A stretch of DNA of 5,571 nt, taken from assembly GCA_016195395.1 (NCBI GenBank), contig JACPZR010000587.1, forward strand, positions 1-5,571. The letters run 5' to 3'. Position numbers and translations under genes: made by a program. The stretch comes from Spirochaetia bacterium (GTDB lineage: Bacteria > Spirochaetota > Leptospirae > Leptospirales > Leptonemataceae). Every line of letters begins with the position of its first letter. The first letter of the stretch is position 1. Positions 1 to 5,571 of the stretch are shown in pieces. The notes below the pieces were generated by a model that was not told the origin of the DNA, ran no database searches, and saw only the letters and a program-made list of their open reading frames with translations.

Positions 1-2
1 AC

Positions 3-692
3 ACAGAATATCACCGGGCTAGGACGCGTGTGTTTCTGCCGGCGGGGAATACTAGTTTGAATCTTCTTTGGGACAACGATGCTCGTGACGCAGACGGCGC
101 GGACGCAAACCTCCAGATCCGTAATGTGGAATTGTCCGCGGCTCCGTCCGCCGCTCCACTGTCCGGGTTGTCGCGGCTGGGTCGCGATCTCTGTGGGAGC
201 ACGGGACGATGGTTTTATACTGACACCGGGTCTATGACGTTCTGGTCCGACCAGACGGCAGCGTACTGCTTTGGGGCGGACGTTGTACCGGGTCAGTACG
301 AGCTCAGCGTGGAAGCGCGCAATCACGGCAAACTCCCCCCCGAGTACAAGCGCTTTCGATTCTATGCTGCAACGCTCGCCGGCGGAGCGTACCTTGATGT
401 GCCCGCCGACGACGCAGAGTTCCGCACCGGAAGAGCGCTCATAGAAATTCCCCAGGGGCCATTCCGCCTGAACCTGACCTGGCTCAATGACCATTGGGAT
501 GCGCGTGGTTTTGACACAAACGTTGAGATCACGCGTGTCAGCCTCCGACGTGTGGGTGACGCGGATTCCAGCGTGCTTGTCCTTCTCGGCGTGTCCGGCG
601 GCGCCGGCCAGCCCCTCGTTGTCATTGTTGTGGGTTTTCTGGCAGCGGCGGCTCTGGCGGGATTGTTTGTCTGGAACTGGTTACGGCGATAG
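3..692 (+). CDS. Secreted membrane-anchored protein with two carbohydrate-binding-like motifs (5' partial)
   Basis: The frame is open from the window edge, so the N-terminus and any signal peptide are missing. A GTG at 30 is probably internal, because in-frame coding continues upstream of it. Counting from that codon, a motif at residues 10-35 (LNLLWDND...D.N) recurs at 147-172 (LNLTWLND...D.N). This W-x-N-D spacing with later Asp and Asn resembles Ca-dependent carbohydrate-binding modules such as CBM36/60. Between the copies are beta-rich stretches (GQYELSVEARN) and two cysteines (55, 80) that could form a disulfide. Residues 195-217 form one hydrophobic helix ending WLRR, preceded by a Gly-rich SGGAG. 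This suggests an external domain tethered by a C-terminal anchor. The gene lies 51 bases before a PrsW-type protease gene on the same strand. The membrane anchor is clear. Sugar or calcium binding is inferred from the motif only. Confidence 0.8.
   Translation, partial: TEYHRARTRVFLPAGNTSLNLLWDNDARDADGADANLQIRNVELSAAPSAAPLSGLSRLGRDLCGSTGRWFYTDTGSMTFWSDQTAAYCFGADVVPGQYELSVEARNHGKLPPEYKRFRFYAATLAGGAYLDVPADDAEFRTGRALIEIPQGPFRLNLTWLNDHWDARGFDTNVEITRVSLRRVGDADSSVLVLLGVSGGAGQPLVVIVVGFLAAAALAGLFVWNWLRR
57..545 (+). repeat. Two copies of a 26-residue motif within the anchored protein (57-134 and 468-545)
   Basis: Translating 57-134 and 468-545 gives two segments that align without gaps, with 14 of 26 identical residues by my count. 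The conserved positions are L, N, L, W, N, D, D, A, G, D, N, I, V and L. The copies are about 410 bases apart and differ at DNA level, so this is an old protein-domain duplication rather than a recent DNA repeat. The missing upstream part probably carries the rest of the first module, and perhaps more copies. Confidence 0.7.
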
Positions 693-743
693 GCAGGCTT
701 TTTTCCTTTACGGGTGTCATGGCAGGTCGCATAGCGAATCGGA

Positions 744-2126
744 ATGGGACAGTACGTTATAAAACTTCTCATCTCGCTGGTCCCCGTTCTCATCCTCTTT
801 GCCTTCTATTTCCGGAATTTTGTCTTCTCCCGCTCTATCATCTGGCAGTCGAAAGCGTTCTTCTTTGGTCTCATTTCCAGTGTTCTTGCGCTGACGCTCC
901 AGTGGTTCCTGCCGGATACATCGTCCAAATTAGTGCGGTCCTTTGTGGATGCAGCGCTCGTGGAGGAGGCGGTCCGGTACCTCTTCATCTACTTCCGTGT
1001 CCGCAACAGCTCTGACCGATTCTCCGTGGTGGAAGGGATGTTTGACGGTATTCTCCTGGGCCTGGGGTTTGCGTTTGCAGAAAATCTACACTACAGCCTC
1101 CGCTTTGGCGGGTACGAAATACTCCTCCGTTGCGTTAGTTCGGTTCCCATGCATGCCTTCGCGTCAGCGATGATGGGGCACTTCTTGTCGTACCGGATTT
1201 TGTGTCAGGAGCGGCGTCCGCTGCACCGTCGTCTAAATTGGTACGGCTCGCGTGGATTTGTCCTGGCCGGACAGGCCTTCCTTCTTCCCTTCCTTTTCCA
1301 CGGGATTTTCGACTATTCGCTCTTTCAGGGCGGACGCTGGAACTATCTGATTCCGGCTCTCTTGATTGTTGGGTATACATTCACCGAATACCTGATGGCC
1401 CGCGGGCGCACCATGCCGGGGAAGAATGTTCTGGAAGTATTGGACTTGGACGCAGATGAAATGGAAATCATTCAGCGCCAGAAAGAATGTGAGCGATGGG
1501 TGGCGGATGCACAGGCGGCCTATGACGAACCGCTGCCATTCTTCCTGAACCGATGGACGATTTTCAATACAGCGGCGGGGTTGGCGCTCCTGCTGTTCAG
1601 TCTTGTGATGTTTATTCTCAGGGGATCGCTGGGTGAACGTTATCTGGCGGATTTCAACATCCTGCCGCAGACTGAGATTGCTTTGATCGTGCTCCTTCCC
1701 GCCGCAATCGCGATTATTCTTCTGACAGCGGACAAGATCAACTACCTCTATTTCCGCGAATATCTCATGAGACTTCCCGGCGGTTTTTTTGTCTCCGTGC
1801 AGACGGAGACAGAGAGCATTGATACGATTGTCATGGACGTGCTTCCGCGCGGCGTTTTTATTACAGGCGTGGATTCACTGCAGGCCGGCCAGAAGGCTGT
1901 GCTGAAGTTCAGTATCGCGCGAAACAAAACGGTGCCCGTGATTGGAATTGTGAAATGGGTCAATACCCGTAACTTTGCCCTTCCGCTGGGCGCGCTCTTT
2001 CAATTTCTCAAACCGGGCCCTGGGTTTGTTTTGTTCCGAATGCAGTGCCTGTTCTGGAAGGTCCGGCGCGTAGTGGTTTTCAGCGTGCTGAACTTCTTCA
2101 GCCGGGGCCAGGGAATTCCGCGCTGA
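744..2126 (+). CDS. PrsW-family intramembrane metalloprotease with C-terminal PilZ-like domain
   Basis: This is a 460-residue polytopic membrane protein. The PrsW/CPBP-type motifs appear in order: EE at 74-75 (VEEAVR), FAEN at 111-114, H137 (HAFAS) and H186 with D190 (HGIFD). These Glu and His residues are the expected metal ligands and catalytic base. PrsW of Bacillus subtilis cuts the membrane anti-sigma factor RsiW; the substrate here is unknown. After about residue 225 comes a charged linker, then two more helices (about 272-292 and 308-328). The soluble tail (about 335-425) reads like a PilZ beta-barrel (DVLPRGVFITG, LQAGQKAVLKF, GIVKWVN). The usual RxxxR is not clean (REYLMR) and the Ser of DxSxxG is Leu, so c-di-GMP binding is doubtful. 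The ATG at 744 has only a weak ribosome site. The last 29 bases overlap the convergent HDOD gene. Protease family is confident; the PilZ assignment is moderate. Confidence 0.88.
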   Translation: MGQYVIKLLISLVPVLILFAFYFRNFVFSRSIIWQSKAFFFGLISSVLALTLQWFLPDTSSKLVRSFVDAALVEEAVRYLFIYFRVRNSSDRFSVVEGMFDGILLGLGFAFAENLHYSLRFGGYEILLRCVSSVPMHAFASAMMGHFLSYRILCQERRPLHRRLNWYGSRGFVLAGQAFLLPFLFHGIFDYSLFQGGRWNYLIPALLIVGYTFTEYLMARGRTMPGKNVLEVLDLDADEMEIIQRQKECERWVADAQAAYDEPLPFFLNRWTIFNTAAGLALLLFSLVMFILRGSLGERYLADFNILPQTEIALIVLLPAAIAIILLTADKINYLYFREYLMRLPGGFFVSVQTETESIDTIVMDVLPRGVFITGVDSLQAGQKAVLKFSIARNKTVPVIGIVKWVNTRNFALPLGALFQFLKPGPGFVLFRMQCLFWKVRRVVVFSVLNFFSRGQGIPR

Positions 2127-3555
2127 TTGTGCCCGCTACCAGTTGAAAACTGTCAGCGGTGGTGATGTTAAAGAAAGAAAGCACTTCCGGGTCCACTGCG
2201 TAATAGTCCAGTTTTCCTTCTTCCGCATCCGCAATCGCATTTGCAAAGTACACCAGATTCACAAGGCGCTGGGACTCCGCAGGCGCAGCGGACGGGGCAT
2301 GGTGAAACTCGATGGCGTGGCAGAGATTCTCCGGAAATTTCCACTTCCTGCCCAGGAGCGCGCCGATCACCGCATGGTTGGCGCCCACAGCCAGCTCTTC
2401 AATGTTCGTGTGGCTTCGTGTATCCCGTTTGGCAAAGAAGCGGCCTTCCACGTCCGCGCTTTTCATCCGCGAAAAAAGGACGGCTTTCCCAATGTCATGC
2501 AGGAGGCCCGCCACATACGCCTGATCCGCTGAAGCGGATATCTTGTATTTCCTGGCCAGTGTTCGCGCATAGAATCCCACGCGGACCGGGTGTTCCAACA
2601 GAGCTTCCGTCTGCCCATAACGTTTCTCAAGGATTCCGTAGGCGCCCACCCGCATGAGGACACCGGATACGTTTGTGATGCCGATAATCTTCACGGCTTC
2701 ATTCAAATCGGAAACGTTACCTCCGGCAAAACCTCCAGAGTTGGCCAGCTTGATGATCTGACTGGCAACGCCCGGGTCGCGCCCGATCTCAGACGCTACT
2801 TGACGCACATCGCTTTTAGGCGATTCACACACTTCCATCATACGCCGGATGTTTTCAGGGAATGCGGGCAGAGCCTCTACTTCGTCGAGCACAGAGGATT
2901 CAATTTCTTTGAGCCGCTCCACAGTCAGCGGAGAGGGCTTTACTGTCAGCGTGAAGAGCGTCTTGTCGCCCTCTACCGAGTACTGGAGGCAGGAAGGAGC
3001 CATGCCGGCATGAGCCATGGCAAGCCCAATGAGACAGAGACCAAGACCCTCACCTTCGGGTGTGGGAAGACGCGGGTCGTTCAAGTCGCTCGTGAACACG
3101 CCCTTGGCCCGGACGTCCATCCGTTGCTCAATACGCTCGTGTTCTTCAATGGTAGGAATTCCCTTGTTGGCGATCGTGACCGTGAGCGACCCGGCATCCA
3201 TCGACGCCCTGAACAAGATCGACGGTTTGGCCCGGCGGAGGCGGACCCGGAGCGCCTTGCCTTCTGATTCGTACTCTTTGCGGAATTTCTTTAAGTAAGG
3301 CTCTGTCTCCATCGACAGCGGATCGTCCGCAAGATCACGCTTCAGCACTGCGCGCTCGGCGTTGGTGAGAAGTTCGCTTACGATGAGATGGACGGTCCCC
3401 TCCAGCTCTATGTGTCCCAGGAATGACAGGGCTTTGGTGATCATCCCATGCGAGAACGACTCTTCTTCCGTGTTCAAGCTGTGGATGGGAATCTCAATGA
3501 TGCGTTCGTTGCGGAGCCGTTCCGTGAGTTTTGCAAAGTCCTTGACGATGTCCAT
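2098..3555 (-). CDS. GHKL-type ATPase–HDOD fusion signalling protein
   Basis: The product has 485 residues from the ATG at 3555. Residues about 40-205 form a histidine-kinase-like ATPase fold: an N-box ELLTN (61-65), a segment IANKG (128-132) where D-x-G is usual, and a glycine-rich lid GEGLGL (168-173). No phospho-acceptor His domain is visible, so this may be a GHKL/anti-sigma-type module rather than a full kinase. Residues about 226-425 form an HDOD domain: LPAFPENI, SEIGRDPGVASQIIKLANS, LLHDIGK (352-357) and HAVIGALLGRKW. HDOD domains are generally non-catalytic signalling relatives of HD phosphohydrolases. No receiver or membrane segment is seen, so the protein is likely cytoplasmic. An in-frame TTG at 3600 has AAGGA about ten bases upstream and would add 15 residues. 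I prefer the ATG because the extension is Arg/Pro-rich and the recognisable N-terminus starts at MDIVKDF, but the ATG itself lacks a ribosome site. It is divergent from the phosphatase operon. Output and partners are unknown. Confidence 0.88.
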   Translation of the reverse strand: MDIVKDFAKLTERLRNERIIEIPIHSLNTEEESFSHGMITKALSFLGHIELEGTVHLIVSELLTNAERAVLKRDLADDPLSMETEPYLKKFRKEYESEGKALRVRLRRAKPSILFRASMDAGSLTVTIANKGIPTIEEHERIEQRMDVRAKGVFTSDLNDPRLPTPEGEGLGLCLIGLAMAHAGMAPSCLQYSVEGDKTLFTLTVKPSPLTVERLKEIESSVLDEVEALPAFPENIRRMMEVCESPKSDVRQVASEIGRDPGVASQIIKLANSGGFAGGNVSDLNEAVKIIGITNVSGVLMRVGAYGILEKRYGQTEALLEHPVRVGFYARTLARKYKISASADQAYVAGLLHDIGKAVLFSRMKSADVEGRFFAKRDTRSHTNIEELAVGANHAVIGALLGRKWKFPENLCHAIEFHHAPSAAPAESQRLVNLVYFANAIADAEEGKLDYYAVDPEVLSFFNITTADSFQLVAGTISAEFPGPG

Positions 3556-3618
3556 GGTGCGTTGGTGTCGGGGCCGTCTGGGACCCGAATCCCAGAGCAA
3601 AACTTTGTTTTCCTTGGC

Positions 3619-3641
3619 GAGCCAGCCGCGTACCTTGGCTC
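3619..3641. repeat. Inverted repeat GAGCCA / TGGCTC
   Basis: GAGCCA at 3619-3624 pairs perfectly with TGGCTC at 3636-3641 across an 11-base spacer. The arms are short, so chance is possible. The position in the divergent spacer would suit an operator or a small RNA stem. There is no T-run after it, so it is not an intrinsic terminator. Confidence 0.35.
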
Positions 3642-3645
3642 AGGC

Positions 3646-3662
3646 GGACCGCGCCACGGTCC
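3646..3662. repeat. Inverted repeat GGACCG-cgcca-CGGTCC
   Basis: A perfect 6-base GC-rich stem with a 5-base loop lies about 54 bases before the phosphatase start. It could be a protein-binding dyad or a hairpin in the 5' leader of the phosphatase operon. No U-tract follows, so a terminator role is unlikely. In GC-rich DNA such a stem can also arise by chance. Confidence 0.4.
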
Positions 3663-3715
3663 TGCCATCCGAGCCTTCCTTGTCAATGAAACATCGGAAC
3701 GGCCGGGGTTTACAA

Positions 3716-4213
3716 ATGAAAGAAACGATCGGAGTGCTCTTTGTCTGCCATGGGAACATCTGTCGTTCTCCGGCTGCTGAAGCGACTTTTCGCCACACCG
3801 TAGTAGAGCGGGGTCTCGCCGATCATTTTGAGATCGATTCGGCCGGAACCGCAGGCTACCACATCGGCGAACGGGCCCACGCCACAACACGCCGCGTAGC
3901 GGAAAAGCACGGAATCAAGATAACGCACCGGGCCCGCCAGTTTGCGGAGACCGACTTTGACCGTTTTCACTACATCCTTGCCATGGACCGCTTTAATTTC
4001 GACGACATTGTCCGGGCCACCCGCGGGGCCGCGGACCGATCACGTATCTACATGTACCGCACCTTTGACCCGGACGCCAAGCCGGAAGAACCGCCGCGTG
4101 ACGTCCCGGACCCGTATTATGGAGAAGTGAACGGCTTTGAAGGGGTTCAGAAAGTGATGATCCGCACATCGCCCGCTCTCTTGGATTGGATTCTGGCAAA
4201 AGGCGGACAGTAA
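3716..4213 (+). CDS. Low-molecular-weight protein-tyrosine phosphatase
   Basis: The 165-residue product matches the usual length of about 150-165 for this family. The phosphate loop is near the N-terminus: VCHGNICRSP, with nucleophile C11, R17 and S18 (C-x5-R-S). The general-acid motif is DPYYG with D132. DSAGT (41-45) is also typical. These enzymes hydrolyse phosphotyrosine through a cysteinyl-phosphate intermediate; in bacteria they often act on tyrosine kinases of polysaccharide export, or on small-molecule substrates. No kinase or capsule gene is visible here, so the substrate is unknown. The ATG at 3716 is chosen because the conserved strand GVLFVC begins six residues later and a G-rich GGCCGGGG lies 7 bases upstream. 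The frame stays open upstream to 3362, but that part is antisense to the HDOD gene. It is the first gene of a likely operon, ending 2 bases before the HMG-CoA lyase start. Confidence 0.93.
   Translation: MKETIGVLFVCHGNICRSPAAEATFRHTVVERGLADHFEIDSAGTAGYHIGERAHATTRRVAEKHGIKITHRARQFAETDFDRFHYILAMDRFNFDDIVRATRGAADRSRIYMYRTFDPDAKPEEPPRDVPDPYYGEVNGFEGVQKVMIRTSPALLDWILAKGGQ
4201..4206 (+). promoter_or_regulatory. Ribosome binding site AGGCGG for the TTG-started HMG-CoA lyase
   Basis: AGGCGG lies 9 bases before the TTG at 4216, inside the last codons of the phosphatase gene. It decides the start: the earlier in-frame TTG at 4186 has no such site and would add ten residues without family resemblance. 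No ATG or GTG exists in frame between 4186 and the conserved EVGPRDG. Confidence 0.6.
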
Positions 4214-4215
4214 GC

Positions 4216-5142
4216 TTGCCCGCGAAAGGCACAGTCAGCATCTTTGAGGTGGGACCGCGGGACGGTCTCCAAAACGAGTCGGCCGTCGTGACGAGCGCCG
4301 ACAAAGCCGCTTTCATTGAGCTGTTGGCGGACGCGGGACTCACCCGCATTGAAGCGTCATCCTTTGTCCGGCCCGGCGTTATCCCTCAGCTGTCGGACGC
4401 GGAGCAGGTCTTCGCGGCGCTGAACCGCCGGCCCGGTGTAACGTACGCCGCGTTGGTTCCAAACGTAAAGGGACTGGAAGGGGCCATCAAGGCGGGAGTC
4501 AAGGAAGTGGCCGTTTTTACCGCCGCTTCGGAATCATTCACGAAAAAGAACATCAACTGCACCATTGATGAGTCGTTTCAGAGATTTGCTGACGTTATGC
4601 CCCGCGCGCGTGAGGCGGGGATCCGTGTCCGTGGGTATGTGAGCACCGTCGTCGAATGTCCCTATGAGGGCCGGGTTGAACCGGAAGCCGTTCGGAGTGT
4701 CTGCGCGCGACTGCGGGACGGCGGTGTGTACGAAATTTCCCTGGGAGAGACAATCGGCACCGCCGTTCCCGACGACATCGAACGACTCTTGGATGTGCTT
4801 CTAAAAGAATTTGAGCCTTCCTTTCTGGCCGGACATTATCACGATACACGGGGCACTGCCGTGGCTAACGTCATGAAATCGGTTGAGATGGGACTGAGGA
4901 CATTTGATTCCAGCGCCGGCGGCATGGGCGGGTGTCCGTATGCTCCCGGAGCGGCCGGCAACGCGGCCACGGAAGATGTGGTGTATGCTCTCGAACGGTC
5001 CGGCTGGTCTACGGGCGTGGACTTGGACAAGCTGACACTCGCCACCCAGTTCATTTCAAAAGCGCTGGGTCGTATCCCAGCTTCAAAGGTCTTCTCCGCC
5101 CATCTGGCCAAGAAAGAGGCGGCCGCGCGGAGGCAGGCTTGA
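4216..5142 (+). CDS. mvaB: Hydroxymethylglutaryl-CoA lyase
   Basis: This 308-residue TIM-barrel enzyme splits HMG-CoA into acetyl-CoA and acetoacetate, the last step of leucine breakdown. Signature motifs are present: EVGPRDGLQNE (11-21) with the catalytic Arg15 and metal ligand Asp16; the ASSFV..G..PQL.D stretch (48-61); HYHDTRG (207-213) with the paired metal-ligand histidines; and the flexible loop GGMGGCPYAPGAAGN (235-249), with catalytic Cys240 and Asn249. Length and motif order match bacterial HMG-CoA lyases, and homocitrate or isopropylmalate synthases lack this Cys loop. The start is a TTG with AGGCGG upstream, 2 bases after the phosphatase stop. The stop overlaps the panC ATG by 1 base, implying coupled translation. 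No other leucine-degradation gene is visible. All key residues are intact. Confidence 0.94.
   Translation: MPAKGTVSIFEVGPRDGLQNESAVVTSADKAAFIELLADAGLTRIEASSFVRPGVIPQLSDAEQVFAALNRRPGVTYAALVPNVKGLEGAIKAGVKEVAVFTAASESFTKKNINCTIDESFQRFADVMPRAREAGIRVRGYVSTVVECPYEGRVEPEAVRSVCARLRDGGVYEISLGETIGTAVPDDIERLLDVLLKEFEPSFLAGHYHDTRGTAVANVMKSVEMGLRTFDSSAGGMGGCPYAPGAAGNAATEDVVYALERSGWSTGVDLDKLTLATQFISKALGRIPASKVFSAHLAKKEAAARRQA
5129..5133 (+). promoter_or_regulatory. Ribosome binding site GGAGG for panC
   Basis: GGAGG lies 8 bases before the panC ATG at 5142, inside the end of the HMG-CoA lyase gene. It is the strongest ribosome site in the window. It shows that the truncated panC start is a genuine translation start, not a chance frame. 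Confidence 0.7.
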
Positions 5143-5282
5143 TGGAAGTTGTATATGACCGCTCCTCTCTCCGTGAACGACTGGCGTTTGAGCGCCGGAG
5201 CGTACCTGACTATTCGCTCGCGCTGGTCCCCACGATGGGATCGCTTCATGAAGGTCATCGTCGAGATCGCTCAATACCTTGA
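5142..5282 (+). pseudogene. panC: Truncated N-terminus of pantothenate synthetase (PanC)
   Basis: PanC joins pantoate and beta-alanine using ATP and is normally about 280 residues. Here only 46 codons precede a TGA. Residues 27-39 (ALVPTMGSLHEGH) are the family's first ATP-binding motif, with the two histidines of the HxGH-type signature. The preceding residues also fit a PanC N-terminus. After His39 (codon at 5256-5258) the family would continue with a stretch like L/RSLI; instead it reads RRDRSIP and stops. The change is abrupt, and no frame of the remaining 300 bases shows a recognisable PanC continuation, so a simple frameshift does not explain it. The gene starts with ATGG overlapping the previous stop and has a good GGAGG. 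Loss is therefore by insertion, recombination or misassembly at about 5258-5266. If real, the cell lacks this PanC copy. Confidence 0.8.
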
Positions 5283-5571
5283 TGCCAAGAAGCAGGGGCC
5301 TCGCATTGATCAGATCAAGTACGTGATTTCTGACGTTGCGGGGCAGGCCAAGCAAGTGGAGTCAGCCTGCCTCGCACACCTTGCACCCCGGCTGCCAGGG
5401 CGAATCTCGGTGAAGTTCCATTTCAAATCCAAAGGGAAGCTGCACGCTCGATTCCTGCTCACCGATCGCGGCGGCCTGAACTTCGAGACCGGCCTGGATG
5501 AGGGCAACGGCCAAACTTTGGTGTCACGCCTCAGTGAGGACGCCTGGACAAAAGAATGGACGTCCTGGAGC
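5248..5571 (+). CDS. Phospholipase-D-like / MIT_C-like C-terminal domain protein (3' partial, junction fragment)
   Basis: A frame open to the window end encodes 108 residues from an ATG at 5248. That ATG lies inside panC-derived DNA, so the native N-terminus is probably missing and 5248 is only the first convenient Met. Residues 1-58 look like an alternating helix/strand domain (VIVEIAQYLDAKK, IDQIKYVISD, ISVKFHF). Residues 64-86 (KLHARFLLTD, then GGLNF and TGLDEG) match the pattern H-x-R-[FY]-[IL]-L-T...GG...GLDEG. I associate this with the PLD-like fold of MIT_C-type proteins in bacteria, often without the catalytic HKD lysine. The later LVSRLSEDAWTKEWTSW also fits. Function is unknown, and the family is recalled from pattern, not searched. 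The frame runs open further back to 5143 through panC DNA, which is probably accidental. Confidence 0.6.
   Translation, partial: MKVIVEIAQYLDAKKQGPRIDQIKYVISDVAGQAKQVESACLAHLAPRLPGRISVKFHFKSKGKLHARFLLTDRGGLNFETGLDEGNGQTLVSRLSEDAWTKEWTSWS

Larger units (their letters stand above)
3556..3715. promoter_or_regulatory. Divergent intergenic region between the HDOD gene and the phosphatase operon
   Basis: These 160 bases separate two divergent genes, so promoters for both should lie here. I see no convincing -35/-10 pair on either strand. A perfect TTGACA occurs on the minus strand (3686-3681) but has no matching -10 at 16-18 bases. Two inverted repeats sit in the middle, listed separately. The minus-strand AAGGA about ten bases before the TTG at 3600 is also here. 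The role is inferred from gene orientation only. Confidence 0.45.

Noticed and set aside
693..743. T-run after the anchored protein (about 698-707) as a terminator
   Set aside because: There is no stable GC-rich stem before the T-rich run, so it does not meet the pattern of an intrinsic terminator; read-through into the protease gene is plausible.
2590..3267. 225-residue open frame on the plus strand
   Set aside because: It lies wholly opposite the ATPase-HDOD gene, whose motifs are unmistakable; the plus-strand translation shows no recognisable domain.
3681..3686. Perfect TTGACA on the minus strand as a -35 box for the HDOD gene
   Set aside because: No TATAAT-like hexamer lies 16-18 bases downstream, where the sequence is GC-rich, so a sigma-70 promoter is not supported.
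3362..3715. In-frame upstream extension of the phosphatase (adds 118 residues)
   Set aside because: Most of it is antisense to the HDOD gene, has no domain resemblance, and the phosphatase fold begins right after the ATG at 3716, which is the family's normal N-terminus.
4186..4215. Earlier TTG start for HMG-CoA lyase
   Set aside because: It overlaps the end of the phosphatase gene, lacks a ribosome site and adds residues with no family resemblance; the TTG at 4216 with AGGCGG fits better.
5155..5247. Extension of the PLD-like frame back through panC (ATG at 5155)
   Set aside because: This stretch encodes PanC in another frame with a proper start and GGAGG. The open alternative frame is most likely accidental, though a fused product cannot be excluded.

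Overview
The window is bacterial chromosomal DNA, fairly GC-rich, with tightly packed genes and no RNA genes, CRISPR array or insertion sequence that I can see. The mix of genes (a histidine-kinase-type ATPase joined to HDOD, PilZ-like regulation, and HMG-CoA lyase next to panC) would fit a Gram-negative, environmental, spirochaete-like (Leptospirales-type) bacterium. That placement is a guess from gene content, not a result.

Left block (1-2126, plus strand). The window opens inside a secreted protein with two copies of a short Asp/Asn-rich motif like those of Ca-dependent carbohydrate-binding modules. It ends in a single C-terminal membrane anchor. Fifty-one bases later comes a 460-residue polytopic protein. 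Its first half is a PrsW-family intramembrane metalloprotease with all four expected motifs. Its tail looks like a degenerate PilZ domain. The anchored protein is a natural candidate substrate or partner.

Middle block (2098-3555, minus strand). One gene encodes a GHKL/histidine-kinase-type ATPase domain fused to an HDOD domain, a signalling protein with no phospho-acceptor domain visible. It converges on the protease gene with a 29-base overlap of coding ends. A divergent intergenic region (3556-3715) holds two inverted repeats.

Right block (3716-5282, plus strand). This is a compact operon: a low-molecular-weight protein-tyrosine phosphatase, HMG-CoA lyase (TTG start, 2-base gap) and panC (1-base overlap, strong GGAGG). 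HMG-CoA lyase makes acetyl-CoA and acetoacetate, and PanC makes pantothenate for CoA, so the last two genes share a CoA theme.

Right edge (about 5259-5571). panC stops matching its family immediately after its first active-site motif (LHEGH). The sequence then becomes an unrelated reading frame, open to the window end. Its product resembles the C-terminal phospholipase-D-like fold of MIT_C-type proteins. This is either a real insertion or recombination into panC or an assembly chimera, and it is the most striking discontinuity in the window.
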